64,000 bases of DNA, taken from NCBI RefSeq assembly GCF_050410795.1, contig NZ_CP191258.1, positions 4,464,001 to 4,528,000 of the forward strand. The letters are read 5' to 3'. The translations under genes were made by a program, and so were the position numbers. This document shows, piece after piece, positions 7,894 through 16,435 of the stretch; position 1 is the stretch's first letter; each line of letters opens with the position of its first letter. The notes under the pieces were generated by a model that saw only the letters and a program-made list of their open reading frames with translations, did no database searches and was not told the origin of the DNA. The DNA comes from Fontivita pretiosa (GTDB lineage Bacteria > Planctomycetota > Phycisphaerae > Tepidisphaerales > Tepidisphaeraceae).

Positions 7894-10752
7894 ATGACAC
7901 AAGCACACCAGAGCATGGCGCTGGGACCGGATCGGTATGTGGAATTCGCGCCCGTGCCCGGCGGATTCGCGCTGGCGCAGCCGGACCAGACCACCACTTT
8001 GTACGTTGACCGGGAAAACGATTACCCCGGCGTGGTGCGCGCCGTCCACGATCTGTGCGCGGATCTTCAGCGCGTGACCGGCCGAACGCCAGGCGTTGTG
8101 CACGATGCATCGCGCCTGTCGCGGCAGGCGGTAATCATCGGCACCATCGGGCGCAGCGCGCTGATCGACCGGCTGATTGATCAGGGGCGGCTGGATGTCT
8201 CGGGCGTGCGCGGGCGGTGGGAGGCGTTTGTCATCCAGGTTCTGCCCGAGCCGATGCCCGGGGTGTCGGATGCCCTGGTCATCGCCGGCAGCGACAGGCG
8301 GGGCACGATCTTCGGCGTCTATGACCTGTCGGAACAGATTGGCGTATCGCCGTGGTACTGGTGGGCGGATGTGCCGGTGCGGCGACACGACACGATCTTC
8401 GTTCGCCCGGGCGTGTGCACCCGCCAGCAGCCGGCCGTCAGGTACCGCGGCATCTTCCTCAACGACGAGGAGCCGGCGTTGAGCGGCTGGGTGTGGGAAA
8501 AGTTCGGCGACTACAACCACCGGTTCTATACGAAAGTATTCGAGCTGCTGCTGCGGCTGAAGGGCAACTATCTTTGGCCGGCGATGTGGGGCAGCGCGTT
8601 CAACGAGGACGATCCGCTGAACCCCAGACTCGCCGACGAGTACGGCATCGTCATGGGGACCAGCCATCACGAGCCGATGCTCCGCGCTCAGCAGGAATGG
8701 AAGCGTCACGGCACCGGGCCGTGGAACTATGCGACCAACGCGCAGGTGCTTCGCGCGTTCTGGGATGAAGGCATCCGCCGCAACCGCGACTACGAAAGCA
8801 TCATCACGATCGGGATGCGTGGCGACGGGGACGAGCCGATGAGCGAGGAGGCGAACGTCGCGCTGCTTCAGCGGATCATCACCGATCAGCGTCGGATCAT
8901 CGCCGAGCGGATCGACCCGGATGTCACGAAGGTGCCGCAGTTGTGGGCGTTGTACAAGGAGGTGCAGGAGTACTACGAGAAGGGGATGCGCGTGCCCGAG
9001 GACGTCACGCTGCTGTGGTGCGACGACAACTGGGGCAATATCCGGCGGCTGCCCACCGAGGCGGAACGGAAACGTCCGGGCGGGGCGGGGATCTACTACC
9101 ACTTTGATTACGTCGGCGGGCCAAGGTCGTACAAGTGGCTCAACACCGTCCCGATCAGCAGGATCTGGGAACAGATGAACCTGGCGATGGAGCACGGGGC
9201 GGATCGGATATGGATTGTCAACGTGGGAGACCTTAAGCCCCTGGAGTTTCCCATCGAGTTTTTCCTGAGAATGGCATGGGATCCGCGCGCCTGGCCGAAG
9301 GAAAAGCTGGCCGAATACACCCGGCTGTGGGCGCGGCGAGAGTTCGGGCCCGAACATGCCAGCACGATCGCCGAGATCATCTCGAAGTACACCAAGTACA
9401 ACGGCCGGCGGAAGCCGGAGCTGGTTGAGCCGGACACGTTCAGCCTGTTGAACTACAACGAGGCAGACCGCGTGCTGGCGGAGTGGAAGCAGATTGTTGA
9501 GCAGGCCGAGCGCGTGTACCAGGAGCTTTCGCCGCAAGCGAAGGACGCGTTCTACCAGCTCGTGCTGCATCCGACGAAGGCATCGGCGCTGGTCACGGAG
9601 ATCAACATCACCGCCGGGCGGAACAGGCTGTACGCCGGCCAGGGTCGCGCCAGTGCCAATGAACTGGCCGCGCAAGTGCGCGAGCTGTTCCGGCGGGACG
9701 AGGAGCTGACGCGCTACTACAACCGCGAGCTTGCCGGCGGGAAGTGGAACCACCTGATGGATCAGACGCACATCGGGCACACGTTCTGGAACCAGCCGCC
9801 CAGGAATGTCATGCCCGCGGTCTCGCAGGTGCAGGTCAGCGAGGAAGCGGAGATGGGTGTGGCCGCCGAAGGCACGGCGATCTGCCCCTGGCCGGGGATG
9901 CCGGGGCAGATCGTGCTGCCGCCGTTCGACGCGTTTAACCGTCAGCGACGGTGGATCGACGTGTTCAATCGCGGTCGCCAGCCGTTCGATTACGTCGTGA
10001 CAACCAGCGATCGGTGGATCCAGCTCAGCAGCGCCGGCGGCAGGATCGAGTCGCAAGACCAGCGGCTGTGGGTGACGATCGACTGGGAGCAGGCGCCGCA
10101 GGGTCATTCGCGCGGCTGGGTGAAGATCGAGCGTCCAGGGCACCGCGCCGCCGACGCCGTGCACATCTGGCTCAGCACGTTCAAGCCGAGCGAGTCGGAT
10201 GCGCGGGCGCTGCGAGGGTTCCGCGGGTTCATTGAAGGCGAAGGGTTCGTGTCGATGGAGGCCGAACACTTCGCCCGCAGGATCGACACCGACCAGGCGC
10301 GATGGGAAGCGATCCCGGATTACGGTCGTACGCTGTCGGCGATGACGATTGTTCCGGTGACGTCGGCGAGCGTGATGCCGCCGGACCGCTCGCCACGCCT
10401 GGAGTACGACGTTTACCTGTTCACATCGGGCGAGTTGGCGGTGGAGGCGACCGTGGCGCCGACGCTGGATTACCTGCCCGGACGCGGATTGCGACTGGGG
10501 ATATCGTTCGATGACCAGCCGCCGCAGGTTGTCGATGCGCTGGCGGACCGTTCGCAGCAGGCGTGGGAGCAGGCAGTGAAAGACAACGCGCGGGTGGTAC
10601 GATCGGTTCACAGGCTGGATCGGCCGGGATATCACACGTTGAAGGTCTGGATGGTCGATGCTGGGGTGGTGTTGGAGAAGCTGCTGATCAACTGCGGCGG
10701 GGTTCGATCCAGCTACCTCGGCCCGCCGGAAAGCTTCCTTGCGCGCGGGTGA
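7894..10752 (+). CDS. Glycoside hydrolase family 115 (xylan alpha-1,2-(4-O-methyl)glucuronidase)
   Basis: A 952-residue protein with full GH115 architecture: N-terminal alpha/beta domain (to about 170), the catalytic barrel with RGIFLNDEEP, GNYLWPAMWGSAF, MGTSHHEPM, MRGDGDEPMSEE and LLWCDDNWGNIRRLP, a helical domain around 520-640, and a C-terminal beta domain from about 780. GH115 enzymes remove glucuronic or 4-O-methylglucuronic acid from glucuronoxylan and its oligosaccharides. There is no signal peptide, so it acts in the cytoplasm on imported oligosaccharides unless the start is misjudged. It is last in the corrinoid run with 40 bases of spacing, which links methylglucuronate release to methyl-group transfer. 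Length fits the family. Confidence 0.93.
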   Translation: MTQAHQSMALGPDRYVEFAPVPGGFALAQPDQTTTLYVDRENDYPGVVRAVHDLCADLQRVTGRTPGVVHDASRLSRQAVIIGTIGRSALIDRLIDQGRLDVSGVRGRWEAFVIQVLPEPMPGVSDALVIAGSDRRGTIFGVYDLSEQIGVSPWYWWADVPVRRHDTIFVRPGVCTRQQPAVRYRGIFLNDEEPALSGWVWEKFGDYNHRFYTKVFELLLRLKGNYLWPAMWGSAFNEDDPLNPRLADEYGIVMGTSHHEPMLRAQQEWKRHGTGPWNYATNAQVLRAFWDEGIRRNRDYESIITIGMRGDGDEPMSEEANVALLQRIITDQRRIIAERIDPDVTKVPQLWALYKEVQEYYEKGMRVPEDVTLLWCDDNWGNIRRLPTEAERKRPGGAGIYYHFDYVGGPRSYKWLNTVPISRIWEQMNLAMEHGADRIWIVNVGDLKPLEFPIEFFLRMAWDPRAWPKEKLAEYTRLWARREFGPEHASTIAEIISKYTKYNGRRKPELVEPDTFSLLNYNEADRVLAEWKQIVEQAERVYQELSPQAKDAFYQLVLHPTKASALVTEINITAGRNRLYAGQGRASANELAAQVRELFRRDEELTRYYNRELAGGKWNHLMDQTHIGHTFWNQPPRNVMPAVSQVQVSEEAEMGVAAEGTAICPWPGMPGQIVLPPFDAFNRQRRWIDVFNRGRQPFDYVVTTSDRWIQLSSAGGRIESQDQRLWVTIDWEQAPQGHSRGWVKIERPGHRAADAVHIWLSTFKPSESDARALRGFRGFIEGEGFVSMEAEHFARRIDTDQARWEAIPDYGRTLSAMTIVPVTSASVMPPDRSPRLEYDVYLFTSGELAVEATVAPTLDYLPGRGLRLGISFDDQPPQVVDALADRSQQAWEQAVKDNARVVRSVHRLDRPGYHTLKVWMVDAGVVLEKLLINCGGVRSSYLGPPESFLARG

Positions 10753-10933
10753 AGCGGCAGTGGGGGGATTATGGGACCGTGAGCGGATGGGGGGTCTGAG
10801 AAAAGTGCCGCGCCTGAAGGTCAAGTCGGGATCGACGCCAAACGATGAAGGACAAGGGCACCGAAAGCGGCCGGATTGCATCGCAGGTGCACGAAGGACC
10901 GCAGGTCCGCTACTCAGCAACCGAGGTGTGGTG

Positions 10934-11404
10934 ATGGATCAGCAACTGCAAGGATCAACATCGTTGGCATCTTCGTCTGCGGCGCAGGCGGTGGCGCCGG
11001 ATCGCCGCCAGGGCACTTCGGGCCAGGTGGCGGATCGGCGGCAGAACGTGGTGGATCGTCGCAGCGGACTGGATCGCCGGCAGCTCAGCCGCGAGGCGTC
11101 GGGCTACACCGGCCCGGAGCGTCGCAGCGGCAAGGACCGTCGGGACCTGACGGGTCTGGAGCGTCGCCGCGGACCGGGGCGTCGCCGCAGCGACCTGCGC
11201 AAAGCCGCCGAGGAAGGCGAGATGACCACCGAGCAGTTCGAGTTCGTGATGGCCATCGAGACCTACAAGAAGGTGAACAAAAAGATGTTCCCCACCTGGA
11301 CGGAAGTCCTGGAGGTCATCACCCAGCTTGGGTACCGCAAGGTACAGCCGCGAAGAATCCGCCTGGATAACGTCCCTGAGCCGGAGCTGGTTCAGGCGGC
11401 GTGA
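10934..11404 (+). CDS. Basic arginine-rich repeat protein with a conserved C-terminal domain, unknown function
   Basis: A 156-residue protein from ATG 10934 (GAGGTG upstream; longer frame to the left rejected because it lacks a good start). Residues about 23-90 carry spaced DRR/ERR units (ADRRQNVVDRR, GLDRRQ, PERRSGKDRR, LERRRGPGRRRSD), strongly positive and probably disordered. Residues about 97-145 (MTTEQFEFVMAIETYKKVN, FPTWTEVLEVITQLGYRKV) form a compact helical domain with a winged-helix-like look. The combination suggests nucleic-acid or ribosome contact, but that is inference. It is separated from the GH115 gene by 181 bases that hold nothing recognisable. Confidence 0.75.
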   Translation: MDQQLQGSTSLASSSAAQAVAPDRRQGTSGQVADRRQNVVDRRSGLDRRQLSREASGYTGPERRSGKDRRDLTGLERRRGPGRRRSDLRKAAEEGEMTTEQFEFVMAIETYKKVNKKMFPTWTEVLEVITQLGYRKVQPRRIRLDNVPEPELVQAA

Positions 11405-11458
11405 TGAGGGCCGGGCCGATCACGTCTACACAAGCCGGGGAGCGAGGCACAGCCAGAT

Positions 11459-11821
11459 TCAGGTGTGAACGCTTCGCCTGGGCGGCTGGGATTTCCTGCC
11501 GGATTTCTCACGCTTTGAGGATGGCCTGGATGGCTTGTTTGCGTCACTGGCGATCGGGCGGTCGATGCCAGCCAGGTCGTCCAGCCTGCCGCTGCCGCGG
11601 ATGATCTTGCGCACGCTGCGGTCGGTGTAAATGATCCGGTCGATGAAGGAGAACTGCTCGAGATAGCGTTCGTCGTTTGCCTGGCAGGCCAGTCCGATCG
11701 CGGTCATGGTTCGCCCGATCTGCTCGTGCGTTTTGCCCTCCATCCACTGATTGAGGTCGGCGAGGTTGAAGTCGAGGTGCTTGATGCGCCGGGCGGGGGT
11801 CGGAGGATGCTGCTGGTTCAT
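11459..11821 (-). CDS. Small hypothetical protein with basic tail
   Basis: A 120-residue protein on the minus strand, starting at ATG 11821. The core (HLDFNLADLNQWMEGKTHEQIGRTMTAIGLACQANDERYLEQFSFIDRIIYTDRSVRKII) reads as a helical globular domain. The last 35 residues are basic and Ser/Lys-rich. No family recognised, and no clear ribosome site. It converges on the arginine-rich protein gene. Amino-acid composition is protein-like, unlike the antisense frames around it, so I keep it at moderate confidence. Confidence 0.55.
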   Translation of the reverse strand: MNQQHPPTPARRIKHLDFNLADLNQWMEGKTHEQIGRTMTAIGLACQANDERYLEQFSFIDRIIYTDRSVRKIIRGSGRLDDLAGIDRPIASDANKPSRPSSKREKSGRKSQPPRRSVHT

Positions 11822-12039
11822 GACTGCTATGCTACCGAGCCGGAGGCAAGTAGGCATGTGAAATCCGGCGCGGCAAGAGCGGCGGGCTGTTGCGGACTGA
11901 TTGATCCGCTGCCTGGGGTGCTGTGGCTTGACGGACGGGTCGGGCAAGCGAATACTTGTTTGACCCCAAACCGCACGTTTTGGCATCTGGCGGACAAGTC
12001 CGGCAGTGCAGTCGGCGGAGTGACGGCGGGCAGCAGTCC

Positions 12040-12333
12040 ATGAAGCGGTCCAGACAAGTCCTTGCAATCGCACTTCTGGCGGCGGCGCTGTGCGCCGACC
12101 GCGCGGTTGCCGCCGCACCGGCTTTGCGACCTCGGGTCACGACCGTCGCCAGCCGGCTGGTCACGCGCCTGAGCGTCAGCTTCAGCCGGGTTGTCCCGTC
12201 CGTTCGCTTCTTCGAGACTCGTCGTCTCGGGATCGTCGCCGAGTCGCCGCGCATCGAGATCTCCGACGCCAGCGAATGCCACCGCCTGCGCCTGTCCCCG
12301 CTGCTGCTGCGGCTGCCCCCGCCCGTGTGCTGA
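12040..12333 (+). CDS. Possible short secreted protein, weakly supported
   Basis: A 97-residue frame whose first 25 residues (KRSRQVLAIALLAAALCADRAVAA) look like a good signal peptide. The remainder is rich in Arg, Ser and Val and matches nothing I know. No ribosome site is visible before the ATG. Otherwise the 595 bases between 11822 and secA hold only a short-repeat tract just before secA. It may be a real small exported protein or a chance frame in GC-rich DNA. Confidence 0.3.
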   Translation: MKRSRQVLAIALLAAALCADRAVAAAPALRPRVTTVASRLVTRLSVSFSRVVPSVRFFETRRLGIVAESPRIEISDASECHRLRLSPLLLRLPPPVC

Positions 12334-12349
12334 TCCTGCGCGGTTCTGC

Positions 12350-12404
12350 TGCCGCGCGTCTGCATTTCACATTCGGCACTCGGCTTTGACATTCGACATT
12401 TGAT
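12350..12404. repeat. Short-repeat tract (ATTCGACATT-type) upstream of secA
   Basis: Degenerate tandem copies of a roughly 10-base phrase (ttcacattcgg, cactcgg, gacattcgac, atttga) end 13 bases before the secA start, leaving only the AGAGG ribosome site between. It belongs to the same general class of degenerate short repeats found inside imuA, imuB and dnaE2 and near 60.9 kb, but with a different unit. Confidence 0.6.
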
Positions 12405-12416
12405 AGAGGTTTTCCC

Positions 12417-15400
12417 ATGCCCGTTACCGTCGGCAAGCTGCTGACCCGGATCTTCGGCAGCCGAAATGAGCGTCTATTGAAGCGTTACCAGCGCACGGTG
12501 GATCAGGTCAATGCGCTGGAACCGATGATCCAGAAGATGACGGACCAGCAACTCCGTCAGCGCACACAGGAACTGCGCGAGCAGATCGCCGCCCGCAAGC
12601 TGCGAGTCGCCGACGTGCTGCCCGAGGCGCTGGCGATCATCCGCGAGTCGATGGACCGGCACATCGGCATTCGCGAGATCTTCAACCCCGAACAGAACTT
12701 CAACCCCGACGACTACAGCCGGGATCAGTTCGACGACGAGGCCTACGAGGCCTACGACCTGGTGCAGCAGCGGATGATCGCCACGGGTGAATCGTGGCAA
12801 CAGGTGCCAATCCCGCTGAAGATCTACGAGGCGGTTCGCAAGCTGTTTCCCGAGAGCCGCCCGCCTTTCCGCGCCCGATGTTTCGATGTGCAGCTCATCG
12901 GCGGGCTGGTGCTGTACGAGGGGAAGATCGCGGAGATGGCCACCGGCGAAGGCAAAACGTTCGTGGCGCCGCTGGCCTGCTTCCTGAAAGTTCTGGAGGG
13001 GTATCACTGTCACGTGGTGACGGTCAACGACTACCTGGTTCGTCGCGATGCCAACTGGGTTCGCCCGGCATTCGAGAACCTGGGAATCAGCGTGGGCTAC
13101 ATCCAGGCAGATATGGAGCCTGGCGGGGAGGCGCGCAAGCGGGCCTACCAGTGCAACATCACCTACGGGACCAACAGCGAGTTCGGATTCGACTACCTGC
13201 GCGACAACATGAAGGAGCGGCTGGACCTTCAGGTGCAGGGGCCTCTGGACTTCGCGATCGTGGACGAGGTGGACTCGATTCTGATCGACGAGGCACGTAC
13301 GCCGCTGATCATCTCCGGCGCCGCTCACGACGACGCGCCCAAGTACCGCGCCGCCGACGCCGTGGCTCGCAAGGTCATCGAGCTGAACAAACCCTGGGAC
13401 GCCGTCGAGCGCGAGGTCGAGCACTGGAAGCGTGCGATCAAGGCCGCCGAGGGCGACGAGGACAAGGCCCGGGACAAACAGGAGAAGGAGGCAGCTCGCC
13501 GCCGGCAGGAAGAGGCCCGCAGGAAGCTGGAGGAGGCCGAGGCCAAGAAGGTCGGGCTGACGCAGTACTACGAGGTGGAGCTGGACCGCAAGAGCGTGCA
13601 TCTGACGCACGAGGGGATCGCCGCGGCGCAGGAATTCGCCGGCGTCGGGTCGTTCTACGTCGGGGGAAACATGGAATGGCCGCACCTGATGGAGCAGGCG
13701 CTGCGCGCTCACGTGGTGTACGAGCGCGACAAGGACTATGTGGTGGAGCGCGGTCGCAGCGGCGAGCTGGAAGTCATCATCGTCGATGAGTACACCGGGC
13801 GAAAACTGCCGGGGCGGCAGTGGTCCGACGGGCTTCACCAGGCGGTCGAGGCCAAGGAACGCGTCCCCATCAAGCAGGAGACGCAGACGCTGGCGACCAT
13901 CACGCTCCAGAACTTCTTCAAGCTCTACAAGCAGATCGCCGGCATGACCGGCACGGCCCAGACCGAGGCCGAAGAGTTCATGAAGATCTACAAGCTGGAG
14001 GTGGTGACGATCCCGACCAACCGCCCGGTGATCCGCGTGGACTACGAGGACCGCGTATACCGCACGGAGCGTGAAAAGTGGGTGGCGATCATCGAGGAGA
14101 TCAAGCAGTACAGCGATGCGGGGCGTCCGGTGCTGGTGGGCACCACCAGCGTCGAAAAGAGCGAAATGCTCTCCAAGATGCTCTCGCACAAGTACGGCAT
14201 CAAGCACGAGGTGCTCAACGCCAAGTATCACGAGCGTGAGGCGCAGATCGTGGCCCTGGCCGGGCAGACACACATCAACGCGCATGGCGAGCGCGTGGGG
14301 AACGTGACGATCGCGACGAACATGGCCGGGCGCGGAACCGACATCAAGCTGGCGCCCGAGACGCTGTTCGAGGTCGAGCACCTGGGCGGGGGCAAGTATC
14401 GGCTCAAGCAGTGCGGCACCGGCAAGACCTTCGAGGTGGATGTCAACGACGAGAACGATCCGCGGGCCGGGGCGTTTCAGCTTTCGCCCGGCGCCAAGCT
14501 GGTCGGCGGGCTGCACGTGATCGGCACCGAGCGGCACACCGCCCGTCGAATCGACAACCAGCTTCGCGGGCGCAGCGGGCGGCAGGGAGACCCGGGCAGC
14601 TCACGCTTCTACGTCAGCCTCCAGGACGATCTGATGAAGCTGTTCGCCGGCGAGTGGACGATCAAGGTCCTGTCGTTCCTGGGCATGGAAGAGGGGATGG
14701 CGATCGAAGACCGGCGCATCAGCAAGGGGATCCTCCGGGCGCAGAAGAAGGTCGAAGAGCGCAACTTCCTGGCGCGCAAGAACCTTCTGGAGTACGACGA
14801 AGTCATGGACATGCAGCGGACGCAGTTCTACGGGATGCGTCAGCGGGTGCTGGAGGGCCGCGAGATCGACCGGATCATCTGGGGGATGATCGGGGAAGCG
14901 ATCGAGGACGCGGTGGAGAAGTACATCACCCAGGACTACGTCGCCGCCTGCGTCGCCGAATGGGCACGCACCAACTTCGAAGTCAATATCGACCCGGAAG
15001 ACATCCGCGGCATGCGCCGCATCAACGACCTGGAAGAGTACATCAAGAGCCAGGCCAGGACCGACATCGAAACCAGCCTTTCGCAGACGCTGGCCGAGTT
15101 CATGGGCGAGGACCCCGAGGACAGTTCGCAGTGGGATCTGAACGGCCTGGCAAGCTGGGCGATGAGCCACTACCACGTCAACGTCTCCAAGACCCAGCTT
15201 CGCAAGATGAACGTCGAGCAGGTCGAGCAGTTCCTCAAGGAAGCAGCCCTGGAGCAGATCGAGAAGCGCGACTGCGCCGGGCTGATGAAGTATCTGGAGC
15301 CGAACTACGCGCTGAAGGAGCTGTGTGGCTGGGCGGCGGCGAAATTCGGAATCGTCGTCAAGCCCGAGGAGCTGCTGCTGGACAGCGGTCGGGGGATCAC

Positions 15401-16379
15401 CCGCCCGGCCGAGGAGATCGTGGCGCTGATCGAAAAGCGCGCCCGCGAGGCTTATCAGCTTCGCGAGCTGGAGTATCCGGTCGATACGATCCTGATGTTC
15501 TGCTTCGGGCCTGATGCGCATGCGGCCGAGAATTTGGACGGGGCGGTATACCTGCGGAACTGGGTGTGGATGAAGTATCGCGTCGAGCTGTCGCTGGATC
15601 ACATCCGCAGTACGCCGATCCGCAAGCTCCGCGATGAACTGATCGGATACCAGGAAGCTTACATGGAGGATGGCAAGCTCGAGGCGGAGATCGACGAGCT
15701 GATCCGCGCCAATCCCGATCCGGCGGCGCTGGTCAAGGCGTTCAACCAGCGATTCGTCTCGAACCTGACGGTCCAGGAGCTGCAAGACGCCACGGCGTCG
15801 GCGCGGGCGGGCTCCAATGGTTCGGCTCAATCCGATGGCGAGGTCGCGCCGGCGGGCGCGGATCTGCGAAGCCGGTTGATCCGGCACGCCAGGCAGTTCT
15901 TCCGCCGCGAGCTGACCGATCTGGAGCAGTTCGTGCTCATCCAGATTTTCGACACGAGCTGGAAGGACCACCTGTACGCGATGGACATGCTCAAGGCGGG
16001 GATTGGCTTGCAGGCGTTCGCGGAGCGCGACCCGCGGATCGCCTACAAACGCGAGGGATACCGCTACTTCCAGGAGATGATGGCGGGGATTCGCGACAAG
16101 GTCACGGACCTGATCTTCCGTGCCCGCGTGCTGGGGTCGGCACAGGCACGCAACGCGTACCAGGTCACCGCCGCCACGCACGAGACGACCGACAGCTACG
16201 GCGTAAGCGAAACCGTCGCGCAGGCTCAGGACATGCAGCAGGCCGCCGAGCAGACCCAGGGCGAAGGCGCCCGCCCCAAGACGATTGTCCGCGAGACGCC
16301 GAAGGTCGGGCGAAACGATCCGTGTCCCTGCGGCAGCGGAAAGAAGTACAAAAAGTGCTGCGGCGCCAACGCGGCATGA
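12417..16379 (+). CDS. secA: SecA preprotein translocase ATPase, long planctomycete form
   Basis: A 1320-residue SecA, about 400 residues longer than E. coli SecA. It drives Sec-dependent protein export at the membrane. Walker A is MATGEGKT (about 174-181), the DEAD-like box VDEVDS (about 281-286), followed by DEARTPLIISG. GTTSVEKSE and MAGRGTDIKL belong to the second nucleotide-binding fold, and the C-terminus is the Zn-binding CPCGSGKKYKKCC. Extra segments are visible: about 55 residues before the Walker A domain; a charged coiled-coil (about 340-385, ARDKQEKEAARRRQEEARR) in the cross-linking domain region; about 40 residues between GRGTDIKLAP and GGLHVIGTERH; and about 250 residues in the helical scaffold part (about 920-1150). 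An AGAGG site precedes the ATG. Confidence 0.98.
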   Translation: MPVTVGKLLTRIFGSRNERLLKRYQRTVDQVNALEPMIQKMTDQQLRQRTQELREQIAARKLRVADVLPEALAIIRESMDRHIGIREIFNPEQNFNPDDYSRDQFDDEAYEAYDLVQQRMIATGESWQQVPIPLKIYEAVRKLFPESRPPFRARCFDVQLIGGLVLYEGKIAEMATGEGKTFVAPLACFLKVLEGYHCHVVTVNDYLVRRDANWVRPAFENLGISVGYIQADMEPGGEARKRAYQCNITYGTNSEFGFDYLRDNMKERLDLQVQGPLDFAIVDEVDSILIDEARTPLIISGAAHDDAPKYRAADAVARKVIELNKPWDAVEREVEHWKRAIKAAEGDEDKARDKQEKEAARRRQEEARRKLEEAEAKKVGLTQYYEVELDRKSVHLTHEGIAAAQEFAGVGSFYVGGNMEWPHLMEQALRAHVVYERDKDYVVERGRSGELEVIIVDEYTGRKLPGRQWSDGLHQAVEAKERVPIKQETQTLATITLQNFFKLYKQIAGMTGTAQTEAEEFMKIYKLEVVTIPTNRPVIRVDYEDRVYRTEREKWVAIIEEIKQYSDAGRPVLVGTTSVEKSEMLSKMLSHKYGIKHEVLNAKYHEREAQIVALAGQTHINAHGERVGNVTIATNMAGRGTDIKLAPETLFEVEHLGGGKYRLKQCGTGKTFEVDVNDENDPRAGAFQLSPGAKLVGGLHVIGTERHTARRIDNQLRGRSGRQGDPGSSRFYVSLQDDLMKLFAGEWTIKVLSFLGMEEGMAIEDRRISKGILRAQKKVEERNFLARKNLLEYDEVMDMQRTQFYGMRQRVLEGREIDRIIWGMIGEAIEDAVEKYITQDYVAACVAEWARTNFEVNIDPEDIRGMRRINDLEEYIKSQARTDIETSLSQTLAEFMGEDPEDSSQWDLNGLASWAMSHYHVNVSKTQLRKMNVEQVEQFLKEAALEQIEKRDCAGLMKYLEPNYALKELCGWAAAKFGIVVKPEELLLDSGRGITRPAEEIVALIEKRAREAYQLRELEYPVDTILMFCFGPDAHAAENLDGAVYLRNWVWMKYRVELSLDHIRSTPIRKLRDELIGYQEAYMEDGKLEAEIDELIRANPDPAALVKAFNQRFVSNLTVQELQDATASARAGSNGSAQSDGEVAPAGADLRSRLIRHARQFFRRELTDLEQFVLIQIFDTSWKDHLYAMDMLKAGIGLQAFAERDPRIAYKREGYRYFQEMMAGIRDKVTDLIFRARVLGSAQARNAYQVTAATHETTDSYGVSETVAQAQDMQQAAEQTQGEGARPKTIVRETPKVGRNDPCPCGSGKKYKKCCGANAA

Positions 16380-16435
16380 GCAGCCGGCTACGGCGCGGCG
16401 CAAAAGGGTCAGGTGCGGCTGAGGTGGTGAACGGA

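Noticed and set aside
7687..10920. 1077-codon minus-strand frame opposite GH115
   Set aside because: Arg/His/Pro-rich antisense translation of a clearly coding gene; no motif or start signal.
12474..14537. Long minus-strand frames opposite secA (also 14601-16403)
   Set aside because: Antisense of a gene with full SecA motifs; composition not protein-like.
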